In this document: positions 6,388 through 8,889 of the stretch, piece after piece
Numbering within the stretch: the first letter of the stretch is position 1
Layout of the letters: the number at the start of each line of letters is the position of its first letter
Source of the DNA: Bacteroidota bacterium
Lineage (GTDB): Bacteria; Bacteroidota; Bacteroidia; Chitinophagales; Chitinophagaceae
DNA length: 8,889 nt
Assembly: GCA_023426425.1 (NCBI GenBank)
Contig: JAFAAT010000181.1
Span: forward strand, 1 to 8,889
Direction: 5' to 3'
Made by a program: the position numbers and the translations under genes
The notes under the pieces: generated by a model
What the model saw: only the letters and a program-made list of their open reading frames with translations
Databases searched by the model: none
Told to the model about the DNA's origin: nothing

Positions 6388-8457
6388 ATGAGCTTGCAGT
6401 ATCGCGGTCCGGCTATTGGTTTACTGCTTTTCCTGGTGTCCACCTGGTGTTTTAGTACGGCGAGTGCGCAGCAACAGGAGTGGCAAATCTTATCACCTCT
6501 TCCGGATAGCGTTGTTGCCGATGAATATCTGCTGATCGCAGTGGAACTGCCCACTTCCGTGCAGGGTGAGAAACTGCGACTCTATATTGACAATGAGCAG
6601 GTGAAAGGAAATATTCGCCTAGCCGGACAACGTTTGAGCTATTTGCATACTACATCATTGGCTCCGGGGCAACACAAAATCAGAATCGAAACCGGAGTGC
6701 CTGAGCAACAACGTGAGTGGCGTTTCTTCTACAGGAACAGAGATTTCGCGCCAACCAAACGGCATCCTCAGGTTACCCTATCCGGGACAGTGGTGGCGGA
6801 AAACAGGACGACTTTTTTGTCGGGCACCGGCCAGGATCTCCGCCAGGAGCCAAACCATACCACCAGCCTTGGCGTGGACATGGTCGCGAGGTATAAGAAT
6901 GCAGAGCTGCCAGTGAGAATATTTCTTACCAGCAACAACAGGTTCAGCACCCAATCCATGAATTATTACCAGGTGGGTTTTCGCAACAAGTGGGTAGAAC
7001 TCCAGGCGGGTGATCTTAACCCCGATATGGACCGGCTGATCCTGACCGGCGTTCGCCTGCGAGGTGTGGGCGCAAAACTCAAAGCGGGGGGAAGCTCTAT
7101 ACAATTCTTTACGGGTGAACTGAACCGTGCCTATGAAGGGTCGTTAATTACCTATACTCCGGGTTCTGGTATGTTGCCAACTAATCCTGTAAACGATTCG
7201 CAGTTTATTGCCCCGGGTACTTACAAGAGGGCGATGTCTGCGGTAAGGATAGAGGTTGGCAACAAGACTGAGATATTTAAGGTTGGAGTTAATGCTTTTA
7301 AAGCCAAAGATGTGGTGAGCTCAATCCGCTATGGCATCGCACCGAAGGAGAATCTCGCTGGTGGACTTGATCTGGGCTTGAAGCTGTTTAAAAAGAGCGT
7401 GACCTTCCAGTCTGGTCTGGCGGCATCGATTCTTACCAACAACATTTCAAATGGCGTTATAAACAAGACGACGCTGGATACTACTTTCGGTATCAAGTTG
7501 CCTTTTGACCCTGCCGCTTTCAAGGATATCATTACGCTAAATGCCTCCACCGTGCCGGCTTCGCTCGAGAATGCCGACTTTATTGCATGGTATGGCACTG
7601 TGAACTATGTTAACAAGTATCAGAGTTTTTATGTTGAGTATCGAAGAAATGGCCCATTGTTTAACTCTCTCGGTAATCCCTTCCTTCGTTTTAATTATGA
7701 TGGCTTCATAGTAGGTGAGCGGTTTGCCTTGTTTAAACGCAAGATGTCTATAGACCTGAACTATCAGAACTATTCGAATGATTTGAATCAAAGTTTGCCG
7801 GTGAAAGTGCATACGCAGAACTACCGGACAAACCTGACGTTGAACCCAGGCACTAAGTGGCCGATTGTGTTCCTGAACTACCTGGGCCAGTTCAGAGACG
7901 GACGGAGCAACAGCGAGAGCATTCAGCAGGTGCATGATGTGCTGAATAACTATGTGGTGGGTGCCAATCTGAACAGGCGGTTCTGGGACATAGATCATCA
8001 TTTCCGGACGATGCTGAACCTGAGCACCCGGCAGGACAGGCTGCGGCCTGCAAATCAGTTTACTTCCTGGAATGCGACCGTGGGTATAACCGAGCGTTTT
8101 AGTGAGCGGTATTCGCTGAATCTTGATGTTGGGAAAATGAGCATTGTTGGAGCCGATGATAAGCCGATTGCTGATTATCTCACCTACAATGTCAGTTTCG
8201 ACTGGCAGGCACACCCTCAGAAGTTATTGCTGACGGCGGCTTTCTCCAACAATACCTCCTTTGCCACTGAATATACAGGCACTGCCCACAGAATGGCTGC
8301 GTTATTGCGCATGCGTTATAATTTCTATAAAGGCATGGGTCTGGACTTCGAAGGTGGTTATCAACCCTATCGCAATGAGTTAAACTCTGCAGAGGATTAC
8401 GACGAAAGTTATGTCTTCATCCGCTATACTTGTGATTTGGCGGCGTTGTTGTATTGA
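6388..8457 (+). CDS. Outer-membrane beta-barrel protein with N-terminal Ig-like domain
   Basis: A 689-aa protein with signal peptide residues 1-27 (STASA|Q). Residues about 33-118 form an Ig-like module (LRLYIDNEQV, then LAPGQHKIRI), probably periplasmic. From about 125 to the end there are many alternating-hydrophobic strands separated by Asn/Gly/Asp-rich turns, such as SFYVEYRR, MSIDLNYQNY, YSLNLDVGKM and YNVSFDW. The protein ends in an aromatic residue (AALLY). This is the pattern of a large Bacteroidota outer-membrane barrel. A segment at 208-230 (GDLNPDMDRL, then GVRLRGVGAK) resembles a motif I recall from barrels in this phylum and its relatives, but I cannot name the family. There is no TonB box, plug domain or POTRA repeat visible, so it is not an obvious SusC- or Omp85-type protein. 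As last gene in the operon it is the natural anchor or export partner for the three upstream products. That link is inference. Confidence 0.87.
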   Translation: MSLQYRGPAIGLLLFLVSTWCFSTASAQQQEWQILSPLPDSVVADEYLLIAVELPTSVQGEKLRLYIDNEQVKGNIRLAGQRLSYLHTTSLAPGQHKIRIETGVPEQQREWRFFYRNRDFAPTKRHPQVTLSGTVVAENRTTFLSGTGQDLRQEPNHTTSLGVDMVARYKNAELPVRIFLTSNNRFSTQSMNYYQVGFRNKWVELQAGDLNPDMDRLILTGVRLRGVGAKLKAGGSSIQFFTGELNRAYEGSLITYTPGSGMLPTNPVNDSQFIAPGTYKRAMSAVRIEVGNKTEIFKVGVNAFKAKDVVSSIRYGIAPKENLAGGLDLGLKLFKKSVTFQSGLAASILTNNISNGVINKTTLDTTFGIKLPFDPAAFKDIITLNASTVPASLENADFIAWYGTVNYVNKYQSFYVEYRRNGPLFNSLGNPFLRFNYDGFIVGERFALFKRKMSIDLNYQNYSNDLNQSLPVKVHTQNYRTNLTLNPGTKWPIVFLNYLGQFRDGRSNSESIQQVHDVLNNYVVGANLNRRFWDIDHHFRTMLNLSTRQDRLRPANQFTSWNATVGITERFSERYSLNLDVGKMSIVGADDKPIADYLTYNVSFDWQAHPQKLLLTAAFSNNTSFATEYTGTAHRMAALLRMRYNFYKGMGLDFEGGYQPYRNELNSAEDYDESYVFIRYTCDLAALLY

Positions 8458-8493
8458 ATTGTGTAGTCGGTGATTTGTGTAGGTGTTGAGGTG

Positions 8494-8852
8494 TTGCTTT
8501 GTGTTTTCGTGTTTTTGTTTTTTACCGGCGCGAGTGAAATCTTGTGAGGGTTAAGTCACACAGAGGCCCACTGAGGGACTAGCTCTTGCGGCTTAGGTTG
8601 GTGGAGAGCCACAGAGGTCCAACGCGAGTACTATTTGTTGTTTTGTGTTTTCGTGTTTTTGTTTTTGACTAGCGCGAGTGAATACTTTGAGGGTTAAGTT
8701 ACACAGAGTGACACTGAGGGGCAGGCTCTTGCGGCTTGGGTTGGTGGAGAACCACAGAGTCCGGCGCGAGTGCTATTTGTTGTTTTGTGTTTTCGTGTTT
8801 TTGTGTTTAACCGGCGCGAGTGACTGTCGCGAGGTCTTGGTCACACAGAGGC
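8494..8852. repeat. Degenerate long tandem repeat, period 142-144 bases, two full units plus one truncated
   Basis: Units run 8494-8637 (144 bases), 8638-8779 (142) and 8780-8852 (about 73, truncated). Each starts with the identical block GTGTTTTCGTGTTTTTG, at 8501-8517, 8645-8661 and 8787-8803. This is followed by GCGCGAGTG and a CACAGAG block. In the full units there follow a CACTGAG block, CTCTTGCGGCTT, GGTTGGTGGAGA, CCACAGAG, a second CGCGAGT copy and CTATTTG. Units 1 and 2 are roughly 85% alike by eye. On the opposite strand the blocks read as CACAAAAACACGAAAACAC and CTCTGTGTGA, like the dispersed CACGAAG/CACAGAG-type intergenic repeats seen in many environmental bacteria. It is not CRISPR-like: units are contiguous, with no unique spacers of constant length. 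Confidence 0.85.
8528..8822. repeat. Five copies of a GCGCGAGTG-type motif nested in the tandem array
   Basis: Copies lie at 8528-8536, 8622-8630 (variant ACGCGAGTA), 8672-8680, 8764-8772 and 8814-8822. Their start-to-start distances are 94, 50, 92 and 50 bases. The motif therefore occurs twice per unit and brackets the CACAGAG-containing core on one side and the T-rich GTGTTTTCGTG block on the other. It is the only strongly GC-rich element in a G/T-rich region, and it is retained in all units. Confidence 0.8.
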
Positions 8853-8889
8853 TTTCTTCTACTTTTTTGCTTGCCCAATCCCGAATGGT

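Larger units (their letters stand above)
127..8457 (+). other. Predicted four-gene operon for an envelope or surface protein set
   Basis: The four genes share one strand and are separated by 22, 55 and 4 bases, with no convincing hairpin terminator in any gap. All four encode signal-peptide proteins dominated by beta domains, and the last is an outer-membrane barrel. That functional coherence supports one transcription unit. I see no confident Bacteroidota promoter (TTTG at -33 with TAnnTTTG at -7) before 127, so transcription might also start further upstream, outside the window. Confidence 0.7.
8458..8889. other. Intergenic region without a supported gene, G/T-rich on the plus strand
   Basis: No convincing coding sequence is visible in these 432 bases on either strand. 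The first 36 bases after the stop are G/T-rich and contain no clear hairpin terminator. From 8494 to about 8852 the sequence is a tandem array (separate entry). From about 8853 the repeat similarity ends abruptly and unrelated sequence runs to the window edge; it could contain the end of a convergent gene, but too little is visible to decide. Confidence 0.75.

Noticed and set aside
7537..8214. 225-codon minus-strand open frame inside the barrel gene
   Set aside because: The opposite strand encodes continuous barrel strands of the 689-aa protein. The minus-strand translation shows no signal peptide or recognisable domain.
1592..8457. TamA/TamB-like pair made of the 995-aa protein and the barrel protein
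   Set aside because: The barrel has no POTRA repeats and no clear Omp85 signature, and the 995-aa protein has a cleavable signal peptide in place of the TamB anchor. Kept only as a structural analogy.
8578..8615. RNA hairpin within each repeat unit (AGCTCT or GGCTCT pairing with AGAGCC or AGAACC)
   Set aside because: The stem is about 5 pairs with one mismatch in each unit, and the changes between units 1 and 2 are not compensatory.
8859..8889. Possible convergent gene on the minus strand ending in ...PFGIGQAKK with a TAG at 8861-8859
   Set aside because: Only nine codons are visible, and the two other minus-strand frames also stay open for a while, so coding cannot be supported.
8494..8889. 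CRISPR array
   Set aside because: The repeats are about 142 bases, contiguous and diverged, without unique spacers of regular length and without cas genes in the window.

Overview
The window looks like chromosome from a member of the Bacteroidota, possibly a Chitinophagaceae-like environmental lineage. I cannot name the genus. Three things point there. All four large proteins have a type I signal peptide ending in A|Q, which is the exported-protein signature of that phylum. The starts have A-rich leaders rather than strong Shine-Dalgarno sites. The proteins are built from Ig-like/TIG, Big2-like and fibronectin III-like domains plus an outer-membrane barrel. GC content is moderate, about half by eye.

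Layout: positions 1-59 probably hold the last codons of an upstream gene, followed by a 67-base gap with a weak hairpin and T-rich tract. Four plus-strand genes then fill 127-8457, with gaps of only 22, 55 and 4 bases, so they are very likely one operon. In order they are: a 480-aa TIG/FN3-like/Big2-like surface protein; a 995-aa Asn/Gly/Ser/Thr-rich protein made of short repeated beta-strand motifs with a CxCxC cluster; a 582-aa protein with about five FN3-like domains; and a 689-aa outer-membrane beta-barrel protein with an N-terminal Ig-like domain. From 8458 to the end there is no supported gene. Most of that stretch is a degenerate tandem array with a period of 142-144 bases, in two full units and one truncated unit.

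How the genes may work together (inference): all four products should leave the cytoplasm. The last should sit in the outer membrane, and the other three look like elongated modular beta proteins that could bind or stack at the surface or in the periplasm. There is no enzyme, transposase, toxin or recognisable regulator. None of the four C-termini looks like a type IX secretion sorting domain, so if the first three reach the cell surface the route is unclear. The set is best described as an uncharacterised cell-envelope or surface assembly operon. No function can be assigned from sequence alone.
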